In this document: positions 9,540-19,629 of the stretch, piece by piece | How positions within the stretch are numbered: the first letter of the stretch is position 1 | Layout: each line of letters begins with the position of its first letter | Assembly: GCF_001696615.3 (NCBI RefSeq) | Contig: NZ_CP032279.1 | Location: forward strand, 3,038,001 to 3,102,000 | DNA from: Acinetobacter sp. WCHAc010034 | GTDB taxonomy: Bacteria > Pseudomonadota > Gammaproteobacteria > Pseudomonadales > Moraxellaceae | DNA length: 64,000 bases | Direction of reading: 5' to 3' | Program-made: the position numbers and the translations under genes | The notes under the pieces: model-generated | Databases searched by the model: none | What the model was told of the DNA's origin: nothing | What the model saw: the letters and a program-made list of their open reading frames with translations, nothing else

Positions 9540-9630
9540 GCGCTATGTATTATTAGATCGGTCTATGGCTTGCTAAGCTTCTGATTTAATTCAGGTAAAT
9601 AAAGCTGCATAAGAGTTATGCAGCTTTTTT
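9540..9630 (+). ncRNA. Candidate small RNA or terminated leader
   Basis: A TATAAT box at 9532-9537 is followed 60-70 bases later by a perfect 12-bp terminator hairpin with six T residues. The predicted transcript is about 85-90 bases, has no open frame and ends 187 bases before the permease ATG. It could be a stand-alone sRNA or a prematurely terminated permease leader. I looked for the purine riboswitch core and did not find it. Confidence 0.4.
9601..9630 (+). terminator. Strong terminator of the candidate sRNA
   Basis: Arms AAAGCTGCATAA (9601-9612) and TTATGCAGCTTT (9616-9627) are fully complementary with a 3-base loop, and T residues continue to 9630. Confidence 0.85.
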
Positions 9631-9733
9631 GTTGACGCTGTTTAAGCAATTCAATGCGCAATGCTTAACCGACTGATTATTCAAATATATTTTCCTGCAG
9701 TACGAAAGTGCTGGCATGCAGATTGCTAGAACA

Positions 9734-9777
9734 TCCGCAAAATTAGTGATAATCATCATTATGATTAATTTTGCGGA
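9734..9777. promoter_or_regulatory. 44-base inverted repeat with Fur-like core
   Basis: Outer arms TCCGCAAAATTA (9734-9745) and TAATTTTGCGGA (9766-9777) are perfect complements. Inside is a smaller palindrome, ATAAT-CATC-ATTAT. Bases 9748-9766 match the 19-base E. coli Fur consensus at 14 positions by eye. It sits 40-83 bases before the permease ATG, where an operator would be. Confidence 0.5.
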
Positions 9778-9816
9778 GTGCTTAAGGCAGAAAGTTTACT
9801 AAATAGGGGCTAGGTC

Positions 9817-11139
9817 ATGACGACTCCTAATCCATCTTCAGAAAATATACTGGAGCGGCTGTTCAAGCTGAGTGAAAACAAAACCACCTTCAGAACAGAA
9901 GTGCTCGCAGGTGTAACCACATTCCTTGCGATGTGCTACATCATTATTGTCAATCCAATGATTTTGTCCGAAACCGGCATGGATCATGGGGCTGTCTTTG
10001 TAGCCACTTGCCTTGCCGCCGCAATCGGCTGCCTGGTGATGGGCCTGATTGCAAACTATCCGATTGCGCTTGCGCCCGGCATGGGCCTGAATGCCTACTT
10101 TACCTATTCGGTCTGCCTGGGCATGGGCGTGCCTTGGCAAACGGCATTGGCGGCGGTTTTTGTCTCCGGCTTGATCTTTATTGCGATCAGCATGTTTAAA
10201 ATCCGCGAAGCAATTGTCAACTCCATCCCAATGTCGCTGAAGCTGGCGATTGGCGGCGGCATCGGCTTATTCCTTGCGCTGGTCGCGCTGAAAAACGCCG
10301 GCATTATTGTTAAAAATGACGCCACTTTGGTCGGCCTGGGCGACCTGAGTCAGCCTTCGGTGCTTCTGGCGCTGCTGGGTTTCCTGCTGATTGTGATCAT
10401 GCATCATTTCAAAGTGCGCGGCGCAATCATCATCAGCATTCTGCTGATTACCGCGATTGCCACAGCCTTCGGCTTTAATGAGTTTAAAGGCGTGGTGGGA
10501 GAAGTTCCTTCGATTGCGCCGACCTTCATGCAGATGGATTTCTCCGGCTTATTTGAAGCCAGCCTGATTGGCGTGATCTTTGTCTTCTTTTTGGTCGATC
10601 TGTTTGACTCGACAGGCACGCTGGTCGGGGTTTCGCACCGTGCAGGCCTGCTGCAGGACGGCAAGCTGCCGCGCCTGAAAAAAGCGCTGTTTGCAGACTC
10701 TACCGCAATTGTCGCCGGCGCTGCTTTGGGCACGTCTTCGACTACGCCGTATATTGAGTCTTCTGCAGGCGTAGCTGCCGGCGGCCGCACCGGCCTGACC
10801 GCTGTGGTGGTTGCAGTGCTTTTCATCCTGTGCCTGTTTTTAGCGCCATTAGCGCAGTCTGTGCCAAGTTTTGCTACTGCGCCGGCGCTGCTGTTTGTCG
10901 GCGTGCTGATGATTCAGGGCATCATTCATATTGAATGGGACGACATCACTGAAGCTGCTCCGGCATTTTTGACCGTTGTGTTTATGCCATTCACTTATTC
11001 AATCTCTGACGGCATTGCCATGGGCTTCATCAGCTATGCGCTGATTAAGCTGTTTACCGGCAAGGCGAAAACTGTGCCGTATATGGTGTGGATTGTTGCT
11101 GCGCTTTGGGCCATAAAATTTGCAGTCTTTGGCGGCTGA
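9817..11139 (+). CDS. NCS2-family purine permease
   Basis: 440 residues with about 12-14 hydrophobic segments, matching the AzgA-like (adenine/guanine/hypoxanthine) branch of NCS2 transporters. It has the N-terminal TTFRTEVLAGVTTFLAMCYI, NPMILSETGMD, the LAPGMGLNAYF motif and the later GTSSTTPYIESSAGVAAGGRTGL stretch (quoted motifs are adjoining pieces). Members are proton symporters for purine bases. The deaminase gene follows 68 bases on, past a terminator-like hairpin. The inverted repeat upstream suggests operator control. Confidence 0.92.
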   Translation: MTTPNPSSENILERLFKLSENKTTFRTEVLAGVTTFLAMCYIIIVNPMILSETGMDHGAVFVATCLAAAIGCLVMGLIANYPIALAPGMGLNAYFTYSVCLGMGVPWQTALAAVFVSGLIFIAISMFKIREAIVNSIPMSLKLAIGGGIGLFLALVALKNAGIIVKNDATLVGLGDLSQPSVLLALLGFLLIVIMHHFKVRGAIIISILLITAIATAFGFNEFKGVVGEVPSIAPTFMQMDFSGLFEASLIGVIFVFFLVDLFDSTGTLVGVSHRAGLLQDGKLPRLKKALFADSTAIVAGAALGTSSTTPYIESSAGVAAGGRTGLTAVVVAVLFILCLFLAPLAQSVPSFATAPALLFVGVLMIQGIIHIEWDDITEAAPAFLTVVFMPFTYSISDGIAMGFISYALIKLFTGKAKTVPYMVWIVAALWAIKFAVFGG

Positions 11140-11154
11140 TCCGCCAAGCTGGAC

Positions 11155-11188
11155 AAAGGGTGTAAACTCAGTTTGCGCCCTTTTTTTT
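11155..11188 (+). terminator. Terminator between permease and deaminase genes
   Basis: Stem 11155-11167 pairs with 11171-11183 (one G-U pair in a GGGTGTAAAC/GTTTGCGCCC core), followed by a run of eight T. The deaminase ATG is only 20 bases further, so read-through or a promoter inside the stem region must supply it. Confidence 0.8.
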
Positions 11189-11198
11189 ATTGATATGA

Positions 11199-12209
<1,011 letters not shown>

Positions 12210-12234
12210 GCTTTGCGGTAATTGCTTAATAGTA

Positions 12235-12263
12235 AAAAAGGCAGCCTTGGCTGCCTTTTTTAT
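12235..12263 (+). terminator. Terminator of the deaminase gene
   Basis: Perfect 12-bp stem AAAAAGGCAGCC/GGCTGCCTTTTT (12235-12246 and 12249-12260). A and T tracts on both sides let it serve the converging cytochrome gene as well. Confidence 0.85.
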
Positions 12264-12345
12264 TTTCAAATGCCTGAAATGAAAACCAAATTAAACAGCT
12301 GGCGCAGCCCAGCGCAAAGCATTGGCCGCTGAACCCGGCAGCTGC

Positions 12346-12900
12346 TTATTTGCCCTGTCGGGTCATGCTGGTTAAGACATTGTCTTTATCAATAAAATGA
12401 TGCTTCAGGGCTGCCAGAATATGGCCCGCAAGCAGCAGGCCGGCTGCCCATGAGATATAAATATGCAGCGGTTTAACAATCGCGAGGATATCCGGATCTT
12501 CCTGCACTAAGCGCGGAATATCAAATAAATACAGTACAGGGGCTGGGTGGCCCGCGCTCCAGCTGAACAGGCAGCCGGTAATAGGCAAAGCCAGCAGCGC
12601 AAAATACAGGCCCAGATGCCCCAGATGCGCCAGCTTTTTCATCATCGGCGACATGCTGTCCGGCAGTTCAGGCGCAGGGTGGGTGTAGCGCCAGAAAATC
12701 CGGACTACCACTAAAAAGATGATGGTCGTGGCGATATTCTTGTGCAGGGTAATGACATCGCCTTTAAAGCTGCCGTCGGTTTCATAGCTTAAAAAATTTC
12801 CGCTGTAAAACCCGATCAGCCAGGCCGCAATAAAAATAATGGCCATGAGCCAATGCAGAAGCTGCGCCGTCCGTGTGTAGTATCCCGTGGTGTTTTTCAT
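12346..12900 (-). CDS. cybB: Cytochrome b561 family protein
   Basis: 184 residues with four membrane segments and the CybB pattern: TRTAQLLHWLMAIIF (haem His, helix 1), DVITLHKNIATTI (helix 2), and KPLHIYISWAAGLLLAGHILAALKHH (helix 4, two haem-side His, quoted here in outline). Family members are inner-membrane di-haem proteins that oxidise quinol, in E. coli acting as a superoxide:ubiquinone oxidoreductase. It is transcribed alone and converges on the deaminase gene. Confidence 0.9.
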   Translation of the reverse strand: MKNTTGYYTRTAQLLHWLMAIIFIAAWLIGFYSGNFLSYETDGSFKGDVITLHKNIATTIIFLVVVRIFWRYTHPAPELPDSMSPMMKKLAHLGHLGLYFALLALPITGCLFSWSAGHPAPVLYLFDIPRLVQEDPDILAIVKPLHIYISWAAGLLLAGHILAALKHHFIDKDNVLTSMTRQGK

Positions 12901-13111
12901 TTTGAATATCGAGCTATTTCAGATTGATAAATGGTATTTTACTTTTTGCTGGATAAAAAGCGCAATTCAGCAACATAGCGTTGAAATTCTGCAACGCTTC
13001 CAGATGTGTTTTTAATGTGCAAATGGCGCGGATTGATGAATTTAGTATTTCTTCCGGATGCAACTTTACGCAAAATAGCCGCATTCAATTCAAGCAAGAT
13101 GAGGAAAGAGC

Positions 13112-13501
13112 GTGAAAAAATTAATTGCTGTGATGGCGCCGCTTGCCATTATTCTGTCGGCCTGTACGGCAACCGGCACATCTACCGGCGCCAATACGGC
13201 AGGAACGCAGGCTGCGGCGCAGCAGCTCGGCTCGGCTGCGGTTAAAATCGCAATTAATGCAAAATGCACAACTGAAATCAATAATCTTCCTGCATGGCAG
13301 ACTGCGACGAAACTGATGACGCAAACGCAAAAGCAGAATATTCAGGCTGAGATTTGCGGCTGTGTCAGTGAAAAAGCGCCGGAAAGCGTGACTGCGGTCG
13401 ATTTGGCTGTGGCTGCAATGGACCCTGCTGCGCGTGCTACAATGGTCAGCAGCGCCGTATCGAAAACCATTAATGCCTGCGTACAGGAAGCTGTGCGCTA
13501 A
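13112..13501 (+). CDS. Small lipoprotein of unknown function
   Basis: 129 residues starting at a GTG with GAGGAAAGAG just upstream. The N-terminal signal ends in the lipobox LSAC (Cys at about 18), so it should be lipid-anchored in the envelope. Four further cysteines (in AKCTTE, ICGCVSE and NACVQE) suggest disulfides. The mature part is Ala/Thr-rich and matches no family I know. It is monocistronic, with its own terminator. Confidence 0.75.
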   Translation: MKKLIAVMAPLAIILSACTATGTSTGANTAGTQAAAQQLGSAAVKIAINAKCTTEINNLPAWQTATKLMTQTQKQNIQAEICGCVSEKAPESVTAVDLAVAAMDPAARATMVSSAVSKTINACVQEAVR

Positions 13502-13517
13502 GCATTGTAAAAACTGC

Positions 13518-13547
13518 AAATAGGCTGACAGGTTCAGCCTATTTTTT
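13518..13547 (+). terminator. Terminator of the lipoprotein gene
   Basis: Stem AAATAGGCTGA (13518-13528) pairs with TCAGCCTATTT (13534-13544), followed by T residues. It lies only 22 bases before rnhB. Confidence 0.85.
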
Positions 13548-13568
13548 GCTGCTGTATAGGTGGAAATA

Positions 13569-14156
13569 ATGAAAACTGCTGGTGTAGATGAGGCAGGCCG
13601 CGGCCCTTTGGTGGGTTCTGTGGTGGCTGCTGCGGTTATTCTGGATCCGGAAAACCCGATTGAGGGCTTGAACGATTCAAAGAAATTAAGTGAAAAAAAG
13701 CGTGAAAAGCTGTTTATTGAAATTCAGGAAAAAGCGCTGGCCTGGGCGGTTGCTGAAGCTTCGGCCGCGGAAATTGATGAGCTCAATATTCTGCAGGCTT
13801 CGCTGCTGGCGATGCGCCGGGCTGTAGAGAAGCTGGGCCTGCAGCCGGCGCATGTGCTGGTGGATGGCAATAAAATTCCGCAAGGGCTGAGTGTGAGCTG
13901 CGATGCGGTGGTTGGCGGCGACGCCATTCATCCTGAAATTTCAGCGGCCAGCATTCTGGCGAAAGTCAGCCGCGACCGTGAAATGGCTGAGCTGGACCGG
14001 CTGTATCCGCAATTCGGCTTTGCCAAGCACAAAGGCTACCCGACCAAGGCGCATTTTGATGCGATTGCCGAGCATGGCGTGATTGCTGAGCACCGGCGCA
14101 GTTTTGGGCCGGTGCGCAAGGCGCTGGAGCAGATGGAAGGCGGGGCAGCCGGCTGA
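13569..14156 (+). CDS. rnhB: Ribonuclease HII
   Basis: 195 residues. It cleaves the RNA strand of RNA-DNA hybrids and removes misincorporated ribonucleotides. The N-terminal signature [12 protein letters not shown] contains the first two catalytic acids (DE), and a third Asp is in [10 protein letters not shown], followed by [21 protein letters not shown]. The ATG at 13569 places the signature five residues from the start, as usual; a GTG at 13560 is the alternative. Shares a bidirectional terminator with csrA. Confidence 0.95.
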   Translation: MKTAGVDEAGRGPLVGSVVAAAVILDPENPIEGLNDSKKLSEKKREKLFIEIQEKALAWAVAEASAAEIDELNILQASLLAMRRAVEKLGLQPAHVLVDGNKIPQGLSVSCDAVVGGDAIHPEISAASILAKVSRDREMAELDRLYPQFGFAKHKGYPTKAHFDAIAEHGVIAEHRRSFGPVRKALEQMEGGAAG

Positions 14157-14169
14157 TGCTGAAAAATTT

Positions 14170-14195
14170 AAAGCGGCTGAATAGCCGCTTTATTT
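14170..14195. terminator. Bidirectional terminator, rnhB / csrA
   Basis: Stem AAAGCGGCT (14170-14178) and AGCCGCTTT (14183-14191) with a GAAT loop. T-rich tracts follow on both strands between two converging genes. Confidence 0.75.
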
Positions 14196-14213
14196 TCTGC
14201 AAAATACTTAATC

Positions 14214-14468
14214 TTAGCGATTGAAGTTATTTTGTGAGAGATTATCGTCTTCAAAAGAAGGCTGGTAATCTTGATCAAGATGCTGAAGATGCTCGTGCAT
14301 AGCGCGTTCATGCTGAATGCGCTGGTAAATTTCTTCACGGTGAACGGATACTTCTTTTGGAGCATTTACGCCAATACGCACCTGATTGCCTTTAACCCCA
14401 AGCACAGTCACGCTGACTTGGTCCCCAATCATCAATGTTTCTCCGACACGTCGAGTCAGAATCAGCAT
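14214..14468 (-). CDS. csrA: Carbon storage regulator CsrA
   Basis: RNA-binding global regulator that binds GGA motifs in mRNA leaders. The first about 60 residues are canonical ([37 protein letters not shown]). The total is 84, about 20 more than in E. coli; the extra tail ([17 protein letters not shown]) is acidic and polar, as in other Acinetobacter CsrA proteins. AAGGAGATAAAC precedes the ATG. It is monocistronic, downstream of lysC on the same strand with a 249-base gap. Confidence 0.95.
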   Translation of the reverse strand: MLILTRRVGETLMIGDQVSVTVLGVKGNQVRIGVNAPKEVSVHREEIYQRIQHERAMHEHLQHLDQDYQPSFEDDNLSQNNFNR

Positions 14469-14630
14469 GTTTATCTCCTTGCAAAACGCTAAACCTGCAA
14501 TTGATCTAAAATATAAAAATATAAACCTGAAAAAGCAAAGGAAATTTTACCAGATGTCATAAATAATAGACGGCTGCAGATGCAGCGCTGATTGAATTTC
14601 CTAAAAAATCCTCAGGGTTAATATAGCAGA

Positions 14631-14656
14631 GCCACTATAAAAAAAACTATAGTGGC
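14631..14656 (-). terminator. Hairpin downstream of lysC, possible weak terminator
   Basis: GCCACTATA (14631-14639) pairs with TATAGTGGC (14648-14656) around an A-rich loop (T-rich on the minus strand). No T run follows the stem on the minus strand, so termination would be weak; it may instead be part of the csrA leader region. Confidence 0.4.
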
Positions 14657-14717
14657 CCAGCATTTTTATGGTGTTTTTAAAAAACTGTCTAACAATGACA
14701 TTTTTCGACACATTTAG

Positions 14718-15998
14718 TTACGCACGTACGCTTGACTCGCCATGTTCGCGGTCTAAGCCAAATGCAGTATGCAATGCGCGCACGGCAAGCTCTAAGTAAT
14801 TTTCTTCAATAATCACTGAAATTTTGATTTCTGAGGTGGAAATCATCAGGATATTGATGCTTTCTTCCGCCAAAGCGGTGAACATTTTGCTGGCCACACC
14901 GGCGTGCGAGCGCATGCCTACGCCAACAATTGAAACTTTGACAATGTCGTCGCGGGTAGCAACTTCACGCGCGCCAATGGCTTTTGCGGTGGCTTCTAAA
15001 ATCGCTTTGGCTTTTGCCAGCTCGCCGCGGTTTACTGTGAATGTGAAGTCGGTGGTGCCGTCTTCTTCAACATTCTGAATAATCATGTCCACTTCGATGT
15101 TTGCGGCGCCAATCGGAGACAGGATTTTAGAGGCGATGCCCGGTTCGTCAGGAACACCTAAAATAGTTAATTTTGCTTCGTCACGGTTAAACGCGATGCC
15201 TGAGATAATTGGTTGTTCCATGTTGTCTTCCGCCTCAGTGGTGATTAGTGTTCCGACATTGTTTTTAAATTCTTCGTCGAATGCGCCATCATCGTCATTA
15301 TCAAAGCTTGATAATACGCGTAAAGGCACCTGGTATTTGCCGGCAAATTCTACAGAGCGGATTTGCAGGACTTTAGAGCCAAGTGATGCCATTTCCAGCA
15401 TTTCTTCAAATGAAATGCGGTCAACTTTTTTCGCTTTAGGCGCAACGCGCGGGTCGGTGGTATAAACGCCGTCTACATCGGTGTAAATCTGGCATTCATC
15501 CGCTTTCAGCGCCGCCGCCAGCGCTACGCCGGAGGTGTCTGAACCGCCACGGCCCAATGTGGTGGTGTTACCGTCCGCATCAAAGCCCTGGAAGCCTGCA
15601 ACCACAATGACGCGGCCTGCATCTAAATGGCCGGTCATGACATCGGTATCAATCGCTTCGATACGGGCCTTGGTGTATGCGCTGTCGGTTTTAATGCCGA
15701 CTTGGCGGCCTGTAAGTGATTTAGCTTCAACGCCAATCGAATTCAGCGCCATCGCCAACATGGAAATCGTCACCTGTTCACCGGTAGACACCATTTGGTC
15801 AAGTTCGCGGGGATCCGGGGTTTCGCTAATGGCTTTCGCTAAAGCAAGCAGGCGGTTGGTTTCGCCACTCATGGCTGATACGACAACCACAACTTTGTGG
15901 CCGTGATCATGCCAGCGCTTTACACGGCGAGCAACATTTAAAATGCGCTCGGGAGTACCCATAGAGGTGCCGCCATATTTTTGAACGATTAATGCCAT
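14718..15998 (-). CDS. lysC: Aspartate kinase
   Basis: 426 residues. Phosphorylates aspartate, the first step to lysine, methionine, threonine and diaminopimelate. The kinase domain opens with LIVQKYGGTSMG and contains VVVVSAMSGETNRLL and the FQGFDADG, TLGRGGSDTSAV-like substrate loop (here GGSDTSGVALAAAL). Two C-terminal ACT domains (about 265-426) provide allosteric control in the family. The start at 15998 has AAGGAT seven bases upstream; an upstream in-frame start lacks a site. Confidence 0.95.
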   Translation of the reverse strand: MALIVQKYGGTSMGTPERILNVARRVKRWHDHGHKVVVVVSAMSGETNRLLALAKAISETPDPRELDQMVSTGEQVTISMLAMALNSIGVEAKSLTGRQVGIKTDSAYTKARIEAIDTDVMTGHLDAGRVIVVAGFQGFDADGNTTTLGRGGSDTSGVALAAALKADECQIYTDVDGVYTTDPRVAPKAKKVDRISFEEMLEMASLGSKVLQIRSVEFAGKYQVPLRVLSSFDNDDDGAFDEEFKNNVGTLITTEAEDNMEQPIISGIAFNRDEAKLTILGVPDEPGIASKILSPIGAANIEVDMIIQNVEEDGTTDFTFTVNRGELAKAKAILEATAKAIGAREVATRDDIVKVSIVGVGMRSHAGVASKMFTALAEESINILMISTSEIKISVIIEENYLELAVRALHTAFGLDREHGESSVRA

Positions 15999-16023
15999 AA
16001 CTATCCTTACCAAGTAAATAAGT

Positions 16024-16425
16024 CTAAAGACTTAAAGCACTTACACATATTTTAAAACCGCTTTGAGCCGGCGGCTTCAATATACCACGTAGCACATAAT
16101 TTTCCCCTTTTTTCAAAACGGGAAGCTTATATTGATACCTTGTGTCAGAGAGCCGGGTTGCTTGAACCCGGCCCTTTGGACTCCATAACTGCAGTCCTGT
16201 TAACGGCTTGGAATCTGTGCGGATAAATTCCAGTTTTACAGGCTGCCTGATGTAAATTCGATTGTAGACTTCACGGATGACAATCTTTTTTTCAACATAG
16301 TCAAACGGCATGAATTCGCAATAGGGCATCGGCCTGCTTGGCGCTGTCAGCTGATAATGCGTCCCGGCATGAAGCAGGGGGCTTATCAGCATTAAAGCGG
16401 CGCTCAGCAGGCCCAGCCTTGGCAT
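16024..16425 (-). CDS. Secreted protein of unknown function
   Basis: 133 residues. An N-terminal signal peptide (LGLLSAALMLISPLLHAG) has an A-X-A-like cleavage region after about 20 residues, so it is exported. The mature part is basic and beta-rich by look, with two cysteines (in MPYCEFMPF and FKICVSAL). No family recognised. It lies six bases after alaS, so it is probably translated from the alaS transcript. Confidence 0.7.
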   Translation of the reverse strand: MPRLGLLSAALMLISPLLHAGTHYQLTAPSRPMPYCEFMPFDYVEKKIVIREVYNRIYIRQPVKLEFIRTDSKPLTGLQLWSPKGRVQATRLSDTRYQYKLPVLKKGENYVLRGILKPPAQSGFKICVSALSL

Positions 16426-16431
16426 TGAATT

Positions 16432-19116
16432 TTAGCCTTGTTTCTGCTCCAGCCAAGCGTTCAGGCCGGCCATTGCAGAAGCCAGCTTATCGCTCAGCGG
16501 CGCGCCGCCTTGCGCCAAGTCCGGCTTGCCGCCGCCTTTGCCGCCAAGTTCCTGGCTCAGGTGCTTGATGATGTCGCCGGCTTTTACTGCAGCCGTGAAT
16601 TCTTTGGCAGCCGAAGCAATTAAGCTGACTTTGTCGCCGTCTACGCCGGCAATCACGATCACGGCATTTTCCAGCTTGGACTTAACGCCGTCATGCAGGC
16701 TGCGCAGCGCTTTTGCGTCGGTGTTTTGCACCGTGGTGATTAAAGTCGCGCGGCCGGCAATGGTCTGCACTTGGCTGAGCAGTTCCGTCGCCTGGAAGCT
16801 GGCAAGCTTCTGGTTCAGCTGCTCAATCTGCTTCTGCAGGCCGGAGGCTGTAGACGCCAGGCTTTCAACTTTTTCCACAGTCTGATCTTTCTGCGCTTTC
16901 AGCAAATCGTTGATTGCATGAATGTCACGGTCAGCTTTTTGCGCAGCTTCAAGCGCTTTCACGCCTGTAACCGCTTCAATGCGGCGCACGCCGGCAGCTA
17001 CACCGCCTTCGGAAGTGATTTTGAACAGGCCGATATCACCTGTGCGCTTAACGTGAATACCGCCGCAAAGCTCAATCGAGAAGTTTTGCTCTTCAATAAC
17101 TGAACCCATAGACAGGACGCGGACTTCATCACCGTACTTTTCGCCGAACAGCATCATCGCGCCTTTTTCTTTGGCCGCGTCAATGTCCAGCAGTTCGGTA
17201 GATACGGCCGTATTGGCAATCACTTCGCGGTTAACAATGCGTTCAATTTCCTGCAGCTGTTCAAATGTCACCGGCTGGTCATTGGCAAAGTCGAAACGCA
17301 GCAGCTCGCTGGCAACCAGTGAGCCTTTCTGCTGTACATGCGCGCCTAAAACTTGGCGCAGCGCAGCGTGCAGCAGGTGAGTCGCAGAGTGGTTGCGCGC
17401 AGTGGCTGCGCGCAGGTCTGCTTCCACAGCCGCTTCTACGCTTTGCGATGCTTTCAGGCTGCCCACGGTCACAATGCCCTGATGCACGAATGCGCCGCCG
17501 GACTTTTTAGTGTCCTGAACTTCAAAGATGCCGGTCTCATTTTTGAGGATGCCGGTATCGCCGACTTGGCCGCCGCTTTCCGCATAGAAAGGCGTCTGGT
17601 TCAGCACGATCAGCGCTTCATCGCCCTCAACGACTTCATCCACCTGTTCGCCGTCTTTATACAGGGCAATAATTTGACCTTGGCCTTGAGTTGCGTCATA
17701 GCCGTCAAACTGGGTTTCGCCTTCAACTTTCACAATGCTGTTGTAGTCAACGGCGAATTTGCCTGCATCGCGCGCGCGCTGGCGCTGCGCGGCCATTTCA
17801 ACTTCAAAGCCGGCTTCGTCAATGGTTAAACCGCGTTCGCGGGCAATGTCAGCGGTTAAATCTGTCGGGAAGCCGTAAGTGTCATACAGCTTGAATACGG
17901 TTTCGCCCGCAATCACAGAACCTTTCAAGTTTGCCAATTCGCCTTCAAGCAGCTTCAAGCCCTGCTCTAAAGTTTTAGCGAACTGTTCTTCTTCTTTCAG
18001 CAGCTGCGCTTCAATGCGCGCTTTGTTGGCTTCAAGCTCAGGGTAGGCAGCGCCCATCACATCAATCAGCGGCTGCAGCATTTTATGGAAGAATGAGCCG
18101 GTTGCGCCCAGCTTGTTGCCGTGGCGCACTGCGCGGCGGATGATGCGGCGCAGCACATAGCCGCGGCCTTCATTTGACGGGTTCACGCCGTCCGCAATCA
18201 GGAAGCAGCATGAGCGCGCATGGTCAGCGACAACTTTCAGCGATGCAGGGTAGTCAGCCACTGCGCCTTTCGCCTGGGCATCCGCTTCGGCTTGGCTCAT
18301 GTCTACGCCGATAATTTCAGCGGCGGATTTCAATAAGTGCTGGAACAGGTCAATTTCATAGTTTGAATTGACATGCTGCAGAACTGCTGAAATGCGCTCT
18401 AAACCCATGCCGGTATCAACAGAAGGGGCAGGGAGGTTGTGCAGCACGCCGTCCGCAGTGCGGTTGAACTGCATGAATACGTTGTTCCAGATTTCAATAA
18501 AGCGGTCGCCGTCTTCTTCAGGCGTGCCCGGCAGGCCGCCCCAGATGTGGTCGCCATGGTCAAAGAAAATTTCAGAACATGGACCGCAAGGGCCAGTATC
18601 GCCCATTGCCCAGAAGTTGTCTGATGCGTATTTGCCGCCTTTATTGTCGCCAATGCGGATAATGCGGCTGGCGTCTAAGCCAATTTCCTTGTTCCAGATT
18701 TCAAACGCTTCGTCATCGGTATGGTAAACGGTGGCGTATAATTTGTCTTTCGGCAGCGCCAGCCATTCATCGCCGGTTAAAAATTCCCAGGCGAATTTGA
18801 TGGCGTCGCGCTTAAAGTAGTCGCCAAACGAAAAGTTGCCCAGCATTTCAAAGAAAGTATGGTGGCGCGCTGTATAGCCGACATTGTCCAAGTCGTTGTG
18901 CTTGCCGCCCGCGCGTACGCATTTTTGTGATGTTGTTGCGCGCACATAATCGCGTTTTTCCAATCCAAGGAAGCAGTCTTTAAACTGGTTCATCCCTGCA
19001 TTGGTGAAAAGCAGAGTAGGGTCATTGGCAGGTACAAGTGAACTCGACGCGACACGTGTATGTCCTTGCGATTCAAAGTAACGCAAAAATGCTTCACGTA
19101 TTTCAGCAGTTGTCAT
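16432..19116 (-). CDS. alaS: Alanine--tRNA ligase
   Basis: 894 residues. Class II synthetase domain first ([50 protein letters not shown], with the VDTGMGLER motif 3 region). A tRNA-recognition helical region, then an editing domain with the zinc ligands ([11 protein letters not shown] and [15 protein letters not shown]), and a C-terminal DHHA1 oligomerisation domain containing [14 protein letters not shown] complete it. The start at 19116 is the family start; an upstream in-frame start at 19266 would add 50 residues of non-family sequence. The secreted-protein gene follows. Confidence 0.96.
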   Translation of the reverse strand: MTTAEIREAFLRYFESQGHTRVASSSLVPANDPTLLFTNAGMNQFKDCFLGLEKRDYVRATTSQKCVRAGGKHNDLDNVGYTARHHTFFEMLGNFSFGDYFKRDAIKFAWEFLTGDEWLALPKDKLYATVYHTDDEAFEIWNKEIGLDASRIIRIGDNKGGKYASDNFWAMGDTGPCGPCSEIFFDHGDHIWGGLPGTPEEDGDRFIEIWNNVFMQFNRTADGVLHNLPAPSVDTGMGLERISAVLQHVNSNYEIDLFQHLLKSAAEIIGVDMSQAEADAQAKGAVADYPASLKVVADHARSCCFLIADGVNPSNEGRGYVLRRIIRRAVRHGNKLGATGSFFHKMLQPLIDVMGAAYPELEANKARIEAQLLKEEEQFAKTLEQGLKLLEGELANLKGSVIAGETVFKLYDTYGFPTDLTADIARERGLTIDEAGFEVEMAAQRQRARDAGKFAVDYNSIVKVEGETQFDGYDATQGQGQIIALYKDGEQVDEVVEGDEALIVLNQTPFYAESGGQVGDTGILKNETGIFEVQDTKKSGGAFVHQGIVTVGSLKASQSVEAAVEADLRAATARNHSATHLLHAALRQVLGAHVQQKGSLVASELLRFDFANDQPVTFEQLQEIERIVNREVIANTAVSTELLDIDAAKEKGAMMLFGEKYGDEVRVLSMGSVIEEQNFSIELCGGIHVKRTGDIGLFKITSEGGVAAGVRRIEAVTGVKALEAAQKADRDIHAINDLLKAQKDQTVEKVESLASTASGLQKQIEQLNQKLASFQATELLSQVQTIAGRATLITTVQNTDAKALRSLHDGVKSKLENAVIVIAGVDGDKVSLIASAAKEFTAAVKAGDIIKHLSQELGGKGGGKPDLAQGGAPLSDKLASAMAGLNAWLEQKQG

Positions 19117-19629
19117 AATACGAGTACTCACAACCAAGTCACTCCTTAATTTCCGGTTTGGCTTATAGTTTCTCAGGCGGAGCTGGCTTTTTATCAGGCT
19201 GGCTTGAGAGACTGGCTTAAAATTTTTAAAACGCCAAATTATAACGGAAAAAGCTGTATCGACCAATGTTTTTCAATGAACTATGCTGCTTTTTGCGGAA
19301 TTCAAAAAATCCGGCTATTCCGCCGGAAAAAGCGGATAAATCAATTGAAAGCGGCGGCAATTCCGGCGGCGCTGCAGGGCTTTTTGCGCCGCCTGCCAGA
19401 TATCCGCGGCGCCTGCGGTTGGCTTCAGGCTGCGCGCTGCATGGCTGTCCAGCCTGATAAAATTCAAGCGCTTGCATTGCGGCGGCTGGATATTTTGCGC
19501 AAAGCGGGCTGCAGGGTGGAAAATGCAGCTAGGCTGAATAAGCCTTAATTGAATAAATGATAACGGTTTGCGCAGGAAATCCATTAACATATAGGCGCTT
19601 TGTAATTGTTCCAAAATGAAGGATAAGTC
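19117..19629. other. 513-base intergenic region between alaS and the Epd-like gene
   Basis: The two genes are divergent, so both promoters should be here. GC-rich frames on both strands have no ribosome site and show no recognisable protein. No hairpin, repeat or RNA gene stood out. Confidence 0.6.

Larger units (their letters stand above)
9404..9816. other. 413-base non-coding region with RNA and regulatory signals
   Basis: No coding frame is convincing here. It holds a promoter-like TATAAT at 9532, a short transcript-sized stretch closed by a strong terminator at 9601-9630, and a 44-base inverted repeat at 9734-9777 just before the purine permease gene. Each is listed separately. Confidence 0.8.

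Noticed and set aside
9540-9816. Purine riboswitch before the permease
   Set aside because: The conserved junction sequences of the purine aptamer are not present.
17353-17829. 158-residue frame opposite alaS
   Set aside because: Shadow of the alaS coding strand.
19204-19548. 114-residue frame, plus strand, beside alaS
   Set aside because: No ribosome site; composition follows GC-rich non-coding DNA; a 149-residue frame on the other strand overlaps it equally well.
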